Of a stretch of DNA of 64,000 nucleotides, positions 30,926-43,035 are shown in pieces. The notes beneath the pieces are model-generated. The model did no database searches and was not told the origin of the DNA. It saw nothing but the letters and a program-made list of their open reading frames with translations. This stretch comes from Mytilus californianus (taxonomy: Eukaryota; Mollusca; Bivalvia; Mytilida; Mytilidae), in contig NW_026262734.1 of assembly GCF_021869535.1 (NCBI RefSeq), positions 92,881,285 through 92,945,284 of the forward strand, written 5' to 3'. The position numbers and the translations under genes were made by a program. Position 1 is the first letter of the stretch. Each line of letters begins with the position of its first letter.

Positions 30926-32160
30926 CTCGACCGTACACTTGAGTGTGCCGAATGGGCTAAGAAATAGCGTATATGTGCACCAAACGCTCAACGTGCATGT
31001 ATTTCAGTAATACGTGAGACAGCTTATATTCCTTATCTTAACATTCTAATCTTAATATCGATTGTGTGCACTTGTTTTCTACAAATGAGTTACTCTCTAT
31101 CGCAAACAGTCCTTCCGTTTTTTATAAAGGCATTATTTACGATTACCGACCAAAAGTAGCTTATCTCAATAATTAATATCATTTTTTATTGTTACCTGCA
31201 GTTATTGTTACCGCACAATACATTCAGGCAGGCACTGATCTATAAATGTTTAATTTGAGAACAATCTGAAATAAATTTAAACAATTACATGATTAAACTT
31301 CCAGTTTTATTGACCAATATGACGTTCACTTTTTCCATAGGGGGTAGATTAAAATAGCTAATTATTCTTAGGTATGGATACGAATGAACAAGGTGTCCAA
31401 TTTGTGGTCATTGAATAGTTAATATAACCTTTCAAGATTTTAATTAGAATCCAACGGTTTCAAGATGCATATTTTGTGCAGTTATATAGGAGAAATTCTT
31501 GAAAAACACAAGTATTGCTGAAGAAGGATATAACAGAGTGGAACAGTTTAGTATGTGGTATAGACGTGCGTATATATGTCTCTGTATAAATGGATCTATA
31601 GTTTCAGACAAGTTTTTGAAGTGGTATCACCGGTAATGTTTTGGCCTCAAGACGCTCCCATAGGTTACATACTGAAATTGCAGGAAGTGCCAACAAAATA
31701 AATAGCTAAAAGAATTATAAATATGTATAAATGTGCCTTCAATTTATCATTGCTTTGATCAATAAATAATTTTCTATACAGATATGTTTGTTCAAATATG
31801 CAAAACAAGGTACACAAGGTAATGACACGAAGACAATACGAAGTATCAAGATGCTACACACACAAGACATCATTTGCAAATTTTATGTAAAATTTTGCAG
31901 ATAAGAATAACTGCAGCATTTGCAGGTAACAATAAAAAAAAGATATTATTGTTACTTGTAATTTCCGTATGAAAATTCGGTCCCTGTCCGGAAATACATT
32001 TAGGCAATAAGTCTCGGCAGTAACAATTAAAATTTCTTATTGTTACTTTTTGCGGGTAATCGTAGCCGTGACTTTTATAAAATATTGTTATTGGTTTCAT
32101 GTTAAAAAAAATGCCTTATTCTTTTTATATCTACCCCGAAATCTGTTTCGTGAGAAAAAC
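30926..32160. other. No gene; contains an inverted pair of TTTTTTATTGTTACCTGCA blocks
   Basis: A block near 31182-31215 reappears inverted at about 31905-31945. Otherwise AT-rich sequence without exons that I can support. Confidence 0.4.
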
Positions 32161-32164
32161 AAGC

Positions 32165-32325
32165 AACTATTTGGACTAGACCAGACTATGATAGATAAGG
32201 ATAGAAAAGACTTAACTAGACTAGACTATACTGATCTAATATAATAGTACAGAAAAAAAATATAATAAAATCGATTAGAATAGAATAGAATAGAAAAGGA
32301 TGGACTAGACTAGACTAGAATATTT
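32165..32325. repeat. Imperfect TAGAC/TAGAA simple repeat
   Basis: Runs of tagac and tagaa pentamers, for example gactagactagactagaata near 32302-32322, with substitutions. A related short run (gactagactggactg) occurs near 41883. Confidence 0.8.
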
Positions 32326-33159
32326 ACTTAAGTTTCCATTCAATCAAATGCTTTATTATACACGACTCGAAGAGGGACAGTAGAGTAGAAGGATTTCAAG
32401 ATGAGTATAAAAATCGCTTGACAAAATCTTTTTGAATTTGAAACTTTGATCATAGAATAAAGGTCAAATTTGATTGTGACGGTTTCTATTCAAGAGAAAT
32501 AACTTAAAATAATCTTTAAAATTGTATTTTATTTTGTTTCTGGATTTTATGTGTAAAGTATTGCTTGACCAAATCTTTTCAAATTCAAAAAGTTAGACAA
32601 TGTCTTGGACTATAACATACAGGTAAAATTCTTCCTTGAATTTGACCGTTTAAGAGTTATGCCCTTAGATATCTTTAAAAATGTATTTCTTTGGTTTAAG
32701 GTTGACATTTGTATACCTTTTGACTAAATGTTTTCACGTTTGAAAGCAATGTCTTGAGATCAAAAACATTGGTCAAGTTTGGTTTTTACTTTTACGGTTC
32801 AAGAGTTATGTACCTTTATTTCTTAAACATAAAATACAGTTTACTGCAAATGTGGGTATATATATGTTATCATTATATTATCTCATTCAAATACTCAGTC
32901 ATGCAAATGATCATTATAATTCCGTGACCATTCTATCGACCAATCTGATATGGATTTTTTCCAACGTAGGTCAATATACGTTGATATTGGATACTTTTAA
33001 CTAGGTACTTAATATTTAAATGTTGTTATACAACGAAGAGTTGAAAATAAATATAAAATACTGTTTCAAGATAATGATAAAAAAAAACTGTTTCAAAATG
33101 TTATTTGCATTTCACCCATCAGGATGGAGTATAAATTATTTTTAACCTATTAGTATATT

Positions 33160-33305
33160 ATACAATTACTGTCTTTTGGCGAGGTAAATATGCGATTTTA
33201 TTGACTGTTGAAAAACTGAGGCCGACGACCGACGGCCGAAGTGAATATCAGTTTTTTCAAAAGTCAAACCACATATTTACATAAACAAAAGACAGTTATT
33301 GGTTT
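33160..33305. mobile_element. Foldback (hairpin) element, ~145 bp
   Basis: The left arm caattactgtcttttgg...gtaaatatg...gttgaaaaactgaggccg pairs with the right arm cggccgaagtgaatatcagttttttcaaaa...catatttac...aaaagacagttattgg. The centre is gacgaccgac. Arms are about 60 bases with a few mismatches. It has no coding capacity and resembles a palindromic MITE. Confidence 0.7.
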
Positions 33306-34330
33306 TTTTTTTCCATTTTCCGAGAGAAAACAATGTATTTGTTGTCAATTATTTACCAAAACCAATTGTACATCAAACATTTTATCATAACGTTACAATC
33401 ATGTAAAAGCGCGTGACGTTCAGCGCGGTGGATATCACTTTTCTCCAGGTGAATATGCTTTTTTATTCAAAATCGAATTCATAAAGAGAAAACGTACTAA
33501 CTTAATACCAATATGGAATAAACCAAGTTATCGAAAGTTTGTTTCGAGGCAATTATCTTACATCTATACGTATGTTTTGTATATAGAGTTTAAAATCGTT
33601 ATTTTCATTTAATTAATATCCAAAATTGCATTGAACAATGCCTATGATAAGTTATTGTCCCTTAGTTGAGGCAGCAAACTGGTTGGTACAGTCTAGTAGT
33701 GTTTCCCTTTTGGTAGGGTTGCTTTTTTATATATAAGAGAAAGATAAGAGAGAAAAACTCTATTTTTTACTAACTTGTAGATTACACCTTCCGGTATGCA
33801 ACCAGGACTCAAATACTTGTAAAGACTTAGAATCTTGTGCAAGGTTAAATATGTAAGCTAACCAAATTAATGTTTTTTATGCAGCTTTATGCGGATAATA
33901 AAACCGGATAAATTTGTACATAAGACATTTATCTGGTCATTATAATAAGATCAAATTGGTTCTTCTCCTGATTACTTGTACAATTTATTCCAAATTGTAT
34001 AACATTTAAAAAAATGAGAGGGATTTATATGTCAAATACACATATTAATGTCATATAATTTTCACTATTCTTTCTCACCACTTTGACTAGTATACGTTTC
34101 GACTTTTAATGTAATAAACTTCTGATAGTGGTACACGAGACACTTTTCTAATTAATTTACTGTGTTTTTACACAGCAGGAAGATGTATTTTTCTTTTAAC
34201 TTTTTCAAAATTTTCAATTTCTTATTATGTTTTGTATTTAAATGCAAATACCGCATAGCGGAGTGTTTGACTTCTTAATTTTCTAAAAAAAAATTAAATC
34301 AGAAGACATCACAAATGTCCCGCCAAGCCA
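33306..34330. other. No confident feature
   Basis: AT-rich DNA without recognisable exons or repeats paired in this window. Confidence 0.4.
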
Positions 34331-34339
34331 ATGGATTGA

Positions 34340-34530
34340 TTTTAAGGCTGTGGTACATTTGCGTATGAGACGACTATCCATTTAAGGCAAATGATCAAAA
34401 TTGTGATCATTACAAACCGGTTATCGCTCGGCTTTTTACAGTTCGTAAACCCCTTACCGCATGCAAAGCTAGTGTACGCCCTAGAATGACAAGTATTAAA
34501 CGATAATGACATTTCTAAAATATTTAACAA
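34340..34530 (-). repeat. Very diverged copy of repeat family E
   Basis: The order gagacgactatcca, ttaccgcatg, cgccctagaatgacaa parallels, on the minus strand, the family seen at 27465-27712 and 35809-35905. The match is weak and rests partly on memory of the family. Confidence 0.3.
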
Positions 34531-34883
34531 TGATATCGTTAGTTTATGCATGCAAATCTTCAATTACAATACTTGTATCTCCATATTTTCGAAGTTCCTT
34601 TTTTGAAAGGCCATAACTAAGGCAAGAATCACTTAACTAACTTAACAGTAACTAACTTAAAGGGTCATTAGCTGTCAAATTCATGTTCACCGATTTGACT
34701 TATATTCTCATATTTGATTTATAACATACTAAAACGTATATCGAAACGATTAAAAAGTCTAAATTAGGCAATTTACAATGCATGGACTCGATAATTTGTA
34801 TCAGCATTTTGTGTGTATTTTAGTCTAGACTCCATCTAATTAACTATCGAGGTGACCTCCAAGGACTACCAAAGGTTATATAA

Positions 34884-34926
34884 CCAGATATAAATATAAA
34901 TATAAATATAGATAGAAATAGATAGC
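34884..34926. repeat. ATAAAT/GATA microsatellite
   Basis: About five copies of a six-base ataaat unit followed by gatagaaatagatag. Confidence 0.8.
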
Positions 34927-35036
34927 GAACTCGTGCAATTGGATTTTTCTAGGTCTGTTTGGTTTATAATATAGGTTAAAAATATTCGTTAATTAACTTT
35001 TCACCTGCATAAGAATGAGTTTTTGTGGGTCGAATC

Positions 35037-35345
35037 GGTCAATCAAATGGATTACCCTTGTTTAATTTCAATGTTTCATTCTTTTCCTTTTAATAACTCA
35101 TCACACCTAATTCATGCGTAAAACATCTCTAGCTAATGGGTTAAATTGAAGGTCACATGAATACGGATTCAATTAGGTCGAATTATTCACTTGCAAGTGA
35201 ATGATTCATCAGCGATGTTTCTTAGCTTATTTTGACAAAATTGAACCAAACTGGCTGCTAAAAGCAGTTTCACTTTCATTAATGATTGAACCGAGAAAAA
35301 AATTCATATTTTATTTTAATATCTCGTAGCTAATGCCCCTTTAAA
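35037..35345 (-). repeat. Dispersed repeat with an 18 bp palindrome, inverted copy
   Basis: Reverse-orientation copy of 10525-10865, carrying the same palindrome ATTCACTTGCAAGTGAAT (about 35186-35203) and flanking blocks. Indels between the copies show age. Confidence 0.6.
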
Positions 35346-35808
35346 CAACTCAATCAATTGATTATGGTCTTGATGAAAAAGATGGCAAATTGATATTTCA
35401 AAACAATTTTCTATTTTAAGCCCTTTAACTTTGGCAAAAATCGCTTAATCTGAACGAAATTCAACGATGCTCTGCATCTTATAAAGATAAAACCATATTT
35501 AATATATCAAGCTAATAGATAGGCAAGGACAAATGAGAAAACTAAGGTTTTAAGCAAAAATTTTTAAATTGGCATCATTTTCGACAAAATAGTCTCAAAA
35601 GTAAATCAGTCACAATCTTGACCGATAAGTAATAATATATCTGAAAAACTTACCATACCTCTAAAACCAAACAATATAAAAATTAGGTCAAGGTCAAGTA
35701 AACACTACAAGTCAGACATTTACCACTTGGAATCTTTTCTTTTTTCAGGTTTATGCATAAATCATGCCATTGATTTTCTTGTTTTGAAAAGTCTATGAGA
35801 TGTAGACT

Positions 35809-35905
35809 TATGCACGGCGTTGAAGGCCGTATGGTGTCATGTAATTGCTAGCAAAATAGACATTTGGTCTCTTGTAGAGAGTTGTCACATTGGCAATCAA
35901 CAATT
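35809..35905 (+). repeat. Repeat family E fragment
   Basis: It contains cacggcgttgaaggccgtat, atttggtctcttgtagagag and ttgtcacattggcaatca, the 3' part of the family with the tail also seen near 27690 and 43010. Confidence 0.5.
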
Positions 35906-35929
35906 ATTATTAGTTTGATATTTAAACTA

Positions 35930-36020
35930 TTTTGAATCGAGCGTCACTGGTGATTCTTTTGTGGGGGAAAACGCGAGTTCGTAGAATACAGTTATAAGTC
36001 TGCATTGTATCTCTTATAAA
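35930..36020 (+). repeat. Decayed relative of the hammerhead-bearing repeat
   Basis: gagcgtcactggtgattctt, gaaaacgcg and ttataagtctg align with the hammerhead region at 28.41-28.47 kb, but CTGATGA has become CTGGTGA and stem II is lost. An inactive relic. Confidence 0.45.
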
Positions 36021-36039
36021 TGTTTTTTTATTATCTGAG

Positions 36040-38045
36040 AAACAGACTTACGACAAAATCTTGACCAATGAACTATGAAACTGAGCTCAAAGTCGGATTG
36101 ACACCTCTTGTCGGATATGTCAATTAAATCTAGCCTATGTCTTATAGTTTCTGAGAAACCAACCTTAATGAGAACTCAAGATTGATCGAAGAATGACGAA
36201 AGTAAGGGCAATGTCAGTTTACATTGCCGATCCGACATCTGCATATTACATGCAGTCATCCAATACAACCAACATTATCCACCCATTGTATTTAGTATCT
36301 GAGATACTAACCTCCAAACTTATTAAGAAAAAAAGTAAACCATAAAAATGAAGTAAATTTCAGACGAACCATTCGCGACTAGCATGTACACCGTACAATA
36401 ATTTCACATGAAAAATAAGAATTGACCAATGAAACATGAAAATGAGGTCAAGGTTAGATGAACCCCGTTCAATATTCGAGTAGAAATAACAAGCATTGCA
36501 TACGCTAATTGCAGTTGCCCTATTGATGAAAAAATATCAGACAAAAAAATAAACGAACCATGAAAACATAACATTGACCAATGGATCACGGTCCGTTGAA
36601 ACATGCTGTTCGGACATGTACACCCTACAATCAGCCTATACACGAACGAAACCACGAAAGTGAAATCAAGCACAATGGATAATGATGTTATCTAAACATA
36701 TATAAGGCATTTGTATATAACATTTGAATCATTCAGATCTTCTCTCCAAATGATTTAAAAATAAACTGTTGTCTGACATATAAAATTGAGAAAAAAACAA
36801 TCTGACGGACAGCAACATTGCTTATTAATTCAGTCGCTGGACTATGATTAGTGGGCAAGGCCTGAAAATGGTCGACAAACTGAGATTTATAGACATTAAT
36901 ATAACTTTATAGAAAATATCCTTGTTTCTTGTAAATAGTTCCTATTAATCTAAATTAAGCAGAAAACTTTAAGTCATATGAAACTTAAAATTAAAACAAA
37001 AAAAAGTTGAATATGTTTTTTATACTTGAATGGTTAAGTTTTTCTCTAAAAGAAATGAACGTGAACTTTTATAAAAGAAAATCCTTTATATTATCAAAAT
37101 ATTCATAAACGTACCGATATTGAATTATTGGCTTCCCAGACACTAATTTGACGACTTTTTCCGTATGCAGTGACCTTAACTACGAGACCTCTCGTTATAA
37201 CTTCGGCCATCGCACAGTGCAAGTGCGAGGGGAAAACCGTGATGAAAGAATGTAAACACATGTGCTCTTGAAGGTAATTAGAAATAATGGATTCTTAAAG
37301 AACAAATTCAACACAACAAATCATTTAACAACTATTAAGGAATAGTTTGATTAACAAATGGGAACACATAGAAAATATAAAACAAATGTCATGGCCCTTT
37401 CAATTCACTTATCTGTCACGCTTTCCACGTGCTTTGTTTTTATTGTTTATCATTTGTACGATCCGGTAAACTTCTGCAACAAGCTCGAAAGTTAATTAGT
37501 TTGCGACCAACAACTATATTAATGAATTATTATTTGTCGACATTACGTTATAGATGTGTATTAAATATAAAAAAAAAACGTGCATGCAAGACTTAGTGTT
37601 AGTATATATGCATGCATTTGGTTCAATAATTTCAATAACATTAAAAAAAATTTAAGAAACTCGAATTTATTAAAAATCACCGTACCATGAACTAGGGGAC
37701 AGGGTCTCAAAACAGTCTTTAAACTGATATGTACTGATAGTGATGTAACTTTATAGAAAATACTAACAACAATTAACATTAAAAATTGCTTATCAATTGA
37801 AAGTGGCTGGACCATGACCTAGGAGGCAAGGCCTCAAAAATAGTCGTCAAACTGATATGTACTGATAGTAATGCAACTTTATATCAAATAACAATCATCT
37901 ATCACAATTAGTTCCTATCAAACTAACTTAAGCAGAAAACTGAACAATTGTCGTCGCCGGAAAAGCAATACCTAAGTCTAGCTTTCTGCTAATTTCGACG
38001 CAGTCGAGACAAAAACTACAACGAAAGATAGTGACGCCGGATTTA
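36040..38045 (-). repeat. Long repeat with ~147 bp units, inverted decayed copy
   Basis: Reverse complements of the forward copy's motifs occur at several places: gaccaatgaa.catgaaa, gaggtcaaggt (36424-36460), cattgaccaatgg (36570), and at the outer end a gtcgagacaaaaactac block (38008-38024) with gtcgccggaaaagcaatacc (37949-37968), matching the start of the forward copy near 27735-27790. Within it lie three diverged copies of a ctggaccatga... unit (36836, 37676, 37802) ending in actttatag/actttatat. Confidence 0.55.
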
Positions 38046-38367
38046 AATCCCTATGTTTCGCATTCTGTGGCGTTCTTCTCAGACTAAACTTCTTTCAAAT
38101 ATAAAGATAGAATAATTGCAATGTTCATTACAACGATCGTCTAAATATTTATGATGAATTATTTTTAACCGAAACGTACGGTTATTTAATGCATGCTTGG
38201 CTTTACCAGCGGTAAATTCAGAACATATTGATCAGATTAGTATATAAAACAGATACTCTATGTACCACTCATTTATAGAGAGAAATAAGGTTTGTATTTA
38301 ATTTCAAAGATGTCATTGAGTTTCGAAGTTCAAATGTAACCTACAAAAAATATGGGAGTTTTAAAAT

Positions 38368-38690
38368 CGACATAAAGCAGAATAATCGGACGAACAGCGA
38401 ATCGGACAAAAAGCAAAATTGTTGTCGGACAAAAAGCAAAACGGACCAAAAGCAACGGACTAAAAGCAAAAGTTTCGGACTTTCAGCAAAATAATCGGTC
38501 AAAAAGCAAAACGGACAGAAAGCAACGGACAAAAAGCAAAAGTGGTCGGACGAAAAGCTAAATTATCGGACAAAAAGCAAAACAGACCGAAAGCAACGGA
38601 CAAAAAGCAAAAATGTCGGACAAAAAGCAAAATTATCTGACAAAAAGCAAAACCGGACAAAAAAGCCAATCCCGGACCAAAAGCACCGTA
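38368..38690 (-). repeat. TTTTGTCCG minisatellite, inverted copy
   Basis: CGGACAAAAAGCAAAA units, the reverse complement of the forward copy at 26957-27232, with the same flanks: aagcaccgtatcaagcg on the outer side and ttttaaaatcgacataaagc on the inner. About 17-18 sub-units are present, with several point changes. Confidence 0.8.
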
Positions 38691-38699
38691 TCAAGCGTC

Positions 38700-39557
38700 T
38701 TACTCATTAGTGAAAACACAATAACAAATGGCGTCTAACATCATTGATTTGTTAGAATTAACTGTTATCTTATGTGTCTGCTTTTATGAAAAGCAGTAAA
38801 TGCTACTTAGAAATTACTGTTACTTATAATGTTTACGTATGGCATATTTTCATTAAAATTAATAGAAATTGTCAATGCAATTATCTACGTGTGTACTTTA
38901 CTCGACGACTGAACCTAATGGGACCGGTTATTGCCAATAAGAGTGTTGGCTAATGACAAAATTTATGAATCATCAATTGAACATTTCGTAAATATCAAGT
39001 AAATTTCGGGAAAGTTCAAAAACCTAGAATTTATGTGTTATTGTTACGTGATCTTAAAATTCTGCGTGAATTGTTACCTTCGAAATATCTTTAATACCGT
39101 ATTTTACCGAAGATTACAGGTTGAACTTGTATCTTCCCATATGTATATAGGAACTATTTTTACGGCAAAAACTGTGCCACTTTTACTGTAAATTGTCGTA
39201 AAAAAATATATCTTAGAATGGAAATTTCGTCTGCACAGCTATTTTTTTCAAAGGTCAAGATATAGGGCTGTGCTGCATATTTTCAACATGTATATGCCTC
39301 GAACTTCTAAGAGTTTATCCTTATACTAAAATTTTGTACTACCCCTCTCTTTACTTTGGGTATTCCTCAAAATTCAATTTAGCCGCTATCAATGTGTATT
39401 TATACTGGTAACATTCCCAAGTTATGTCCCTACGAGATGAAACATAGAGATCATATCTAAGAACCAGTAAGTAAAGAAAACAAAATATTTATGAGTATCA
39501 ATATCTCCATAAAATAGCGGTTGTTTGGGAAACAGCTATATTTACAAAGTGCAACCT
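38700..39557. other. No confident feature
   Basis: AT-rich DNA; no exon, RNA or repeat supported. Confidence 0.4.
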
Positions 39558-41330
39558 ATACTAACATTTATTCAAATAGAAAACTCTTAAAAACTTTTTC
39601 TCATAACAATAATAATTTATCAGAATCATAGCTTAACAGAAATCACTGCATGTACTCTAACTTTTATTTTACAGCCGTCTTATACCCCCACCCCTGTTTC
39701 AATTTTTTTTAAAGAATTTGAAAACAAAACTTTAATTATCGTCAGCTTACCCTATGTGCCTGTTTTATGACAATAAATGCCTAGAACCTGTATGAAACTA
39801 CTCTGATAACAAACTGAAAGCATTTCAGAAGACTTTAAATGAAAAGTTTAATAGTTAATCATTCCAACATTCAAGATTATATAAAGGATCCAATCATGCC
39901 TCTGTCTCCAGTCCACATCTTACTGTATGCCCATTTATCTATTCAAGTTAACAATGTCTGCCTCAAATAGTCAGTTTAGAAATCTTGTTATAATGATATC
40001 ATCTCTTTTCATATATCTAACATAATTTGGCTTTTATATGAACTAGAAGTATGTAAACAAAGATATATTTGTAAACGTTGTATGTATGAAGCTACCAGTT
40101 TGATATATAAATTCATTAAAAGTTTTATAAAACTGACTGCTTAAATTTGTGTTTTGCATGACTTCAAAGCAAGGTTATTTCTTTCTTTTTTGATATATAA
40201 AAGACCGTTATAATAATCAAATCATAGCCTTTACAGGTTAAATTATCTGTCTAATGACCCAGGGGTTAGGGTTTTTTTCTCGTTTCTTTTTGCCGCTGGG
40301 GCCTCACATTGGCTACATAATTCTTCTGTTTCTGTGGATATGGAATATATAATATATTTTTAGTATAAAACACATTATTGTTAGTCTTTTAGAAGTATAT
40401 TTGTATCTGTAGCTTCTTTCTTTTATGCCGAGGTGACAAAAATCACAATCAGGTGTTACGACTTACTTATTGGTTTTTCATAGGACAAAAACAACCCAAC
40501 AACAACGTTTACCAAAGATCTATGAGTTTTAATGACTGCAAAGAGTTATTATAAGCACCTCTCAATAATTCAAATTACATATATACATATATAATGAATT
40601 TACCTTTCCTACAAGGCTTTAGGTAAACTATGCATACAGCAAACTGTGAATTTCTCAATCTTCATGAAATATTTAAAAAAACTTTCATATTTGAGTTAAT
40701 TTCATTAAAATCTCTGAAGATCGACCAGATTTGGTGAAATTCTACATGTTCTCTTTTTCCACCGTATATACTTATATTTATTCAAATAGAAAAATCGTAA
40801 AAAATACTTTTTCTCACAACAATACTTATCTATCAGAATTGTACCCTATAAGAAATCACTGCATGCACTCTTACTTTTCTTTTACATTACATTAGATACC
40901 CCCCCCCCCCCCCCCCTCCCCCACCTGTTTCAATTTTTAAAGAATTTGAAAACAAGACTTTAATTATTGTCAGCTTACTACTCATTTCAGAAGACTTTAA
41001 ATGTAAAGTTTAATAGTTGATCATTCCAACATTCAAGATTATACAAAGTATCCAATCATGTCTCAGTCTCCAGTCATTTCTAACCAAATATCTAACATAA
41101 TTTGGCTAATATATGAACAAGAAGTGTTTAAACAAAGCTATATGTGCAATAGTTGAATGTATGAAGTTATCAGTTTGATATATAAATTCTTTTAAGTTTT
41201 ATAGAACTGACTATTAAAATTTGTGTTTTGTATAACTTCAAAGCAAGGTTATTGTTTTTGTTGTATTCAAAAAACCTTTATAATAATAAAATCATAGCCT
41301 TTACAGGTTAAATTATTTGTTTTATGACCC
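39558..41330. repeat. Diverged segmental duplication (39558-40262 and 40770-41330)
   Basis: Both copies, in the same orientation, contain tttattcaaatagaaaa, agaaatcactgcatg, a C-rich tract before ctgtttcaat, aaagaatttgaaaac, attccaacattcaagattat, ctaacataatttggct, cagtttgatatataaatt and catagcctttacaggttaaa, ending at atgaccca. Copy 1 has about 140 extra bases. The ~510 bases between the copies are unique here. Confidence 0.8.
40899..40916 (+). repeat. C18 tract
   Basis: Eighteen C followed by T and five more C, in the second copy of the duplication; the first copy has only acccccacccc at the same place, so the tract expanded after duplication. Confidence 0.9.
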
Positions 41331-42650
41331 AGTTTTTTTATCATAAATTATCAAAAAAATCACAATTTAGTTCTTGAATGGATATATCTCAAAAATCATA
41401 ATGCGAAGCAGAATAAACCTCTTTACAAGAGTATATTAGAAACTCTAAAATCTGCGCATTTTTAATATGTTGTAAAACAATGATGATTCTGTGCATTTTT
41501 AGACCAAAAATCTTAACCAAAACCTTTGCCGCAACCTATTGTCAAAAATGCTATGTAACCAAAAGGTGCCCATATTTGTACTAAATCCCTCGACACTACA
41601 CTTTTCTGGATCAGACTTAACTATTAAAATTTTCGAAAAACTGTTATAAACTGTGGAAAAATTGGACTATAACTGATGTTAAAACACGAATAAAGCACAA
41701 TTCAGGGGTTCTAACCTCGTCATTTATTATGTGATGTATCAAAATGACGTTGGTGTGTGTAAGAAGTAATATCACAACTATTTATATGTATTATATGCAG
41801 TATTCTGATCTGCATTTAGAGAAAAAGAAAATAAATGTTCGCCAAAATATTGAGCATAAAATTGGGCAAAGTGTAAAACCTTGACTAGACTGGACTGTGG
41901 ACTTGACTGGACTGTACTCTTACATGTTTATGTTTTTAATATTTTTTATTTGTTTATTTGTTGTTTATTACACCGTCCTTGGTGCGGTTTTATTCAATAT
42001 AATTTGTATCTATTATCTGCCTGTCGAAAGAAGTTGTATTTATTGATGACATTCGACCTCCCAAACAGATGTATATTTTTTTCCAATCTCTTGAATAAAG
42101 GAATGTCAGCATTAATTCTATTGTATGATGAGGGAGACGCAAGGTCATATAAATTATTGTGTATGTGTGTTATGCGTGTAATACATGTATCACTTTTGTA
42201 TATGTCAATGCCATGCACAATGAAAAAGTATGCGTAATTACATATTTTATATATTAAACATTCTATTGCATCAACTTGTCATTAGCCATAAGTTCTGTTT
42301 TTGAATTGAAGGAAAAAGACGAAAACAAAAATGACAACAAAACATTGGAGACGGGTAAAAGTGTTAAGGTGCATCCGGTAAGGGAAATATCAATATCCAG
42401 AAACATTGCAAACATGTTTTCGCCCTCTAGAAAAGTTAAAAGTTAAATCAAGAAATAAAATAATCATCTAAAATAATAGATGAAATTCTATAACACTATC
42501 AAATATATATTTTGTCATAATTATTCAAACACGTCCCGCGCCTGCAATATAGTTTTGTGTTGTATGAAATGAAAATGCTGCATAATTTGCTACAGAAAGG
42601 TTTACTTTTAATCTAAATCGATGCAAACAATTTTGATATATACCAGTTTA
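41331..42650. other. No confident gene
   Basis: A 118-codon frame at 41881-42237 begins in a tagact/ggact simple repeat, is rich in Leu, Tyr and Cys, and shows no domain. I consider it non-coding. Confidence 0.35.
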
Positions 42651-42652
42651 TG

Positions 42653-42684
42653 AGGGGAGGGGGAGGGGGGGGGGGGGGGGGGGG
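42653..42684 (+). repeat. G-rich tract with G20
   Basis: GGGGAGGGGGA followed by twenty G (42665-42684). It could form G-quadruplex structures and is a likely site of sequencing length error. Confidence 0.85.
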
Positions 42685-42984
42685 TGCAATTTAATTTTGT
42701 TCAAGCCGAGTGTGCACTCTTCTTCCGAAATAAAAACCTCATTGCTGAGATGGGAACCTGGCTGGAATATGTACCAATTTTAGCTATGTTATAAAAGAAA
42801 TAATTTTGTTTTAAATGAAATATGTATTAAGCCCCATTGATTTACTTGTGACCTTTAAAAATGTTCAAAACCGAGAATCCGATCAGTAAAGATCTGTATA
42901 TTTTAAGGTGACCCGATAAGATGAGGCACTTGTGACTTAAATTGGTAAACGAATGGAGCCAAATTTCGACTAATATATGTCATA

Positions 42985-43035
42985 TAAAAATATGGAGGTG
43001 TGGTATGATTGCCAATGAGAAAACTATCCACCAAA
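42985..43035 (-). repeat. Repeat family E tail
   Basis: On the minus strand it reads ttctcattggcaatcatacc, then acacctccatatttttat, the same tail as near 27690. It abuts the 3' end of the Penelope-like pseudogene. Confidence 0.55.

Noticed and set aside
41881..42237. 118-codon plus-strand frame
   Set aside because: It starts in a simple repeat, has no domain, and is overlapped by an equally long frame on the other strand.
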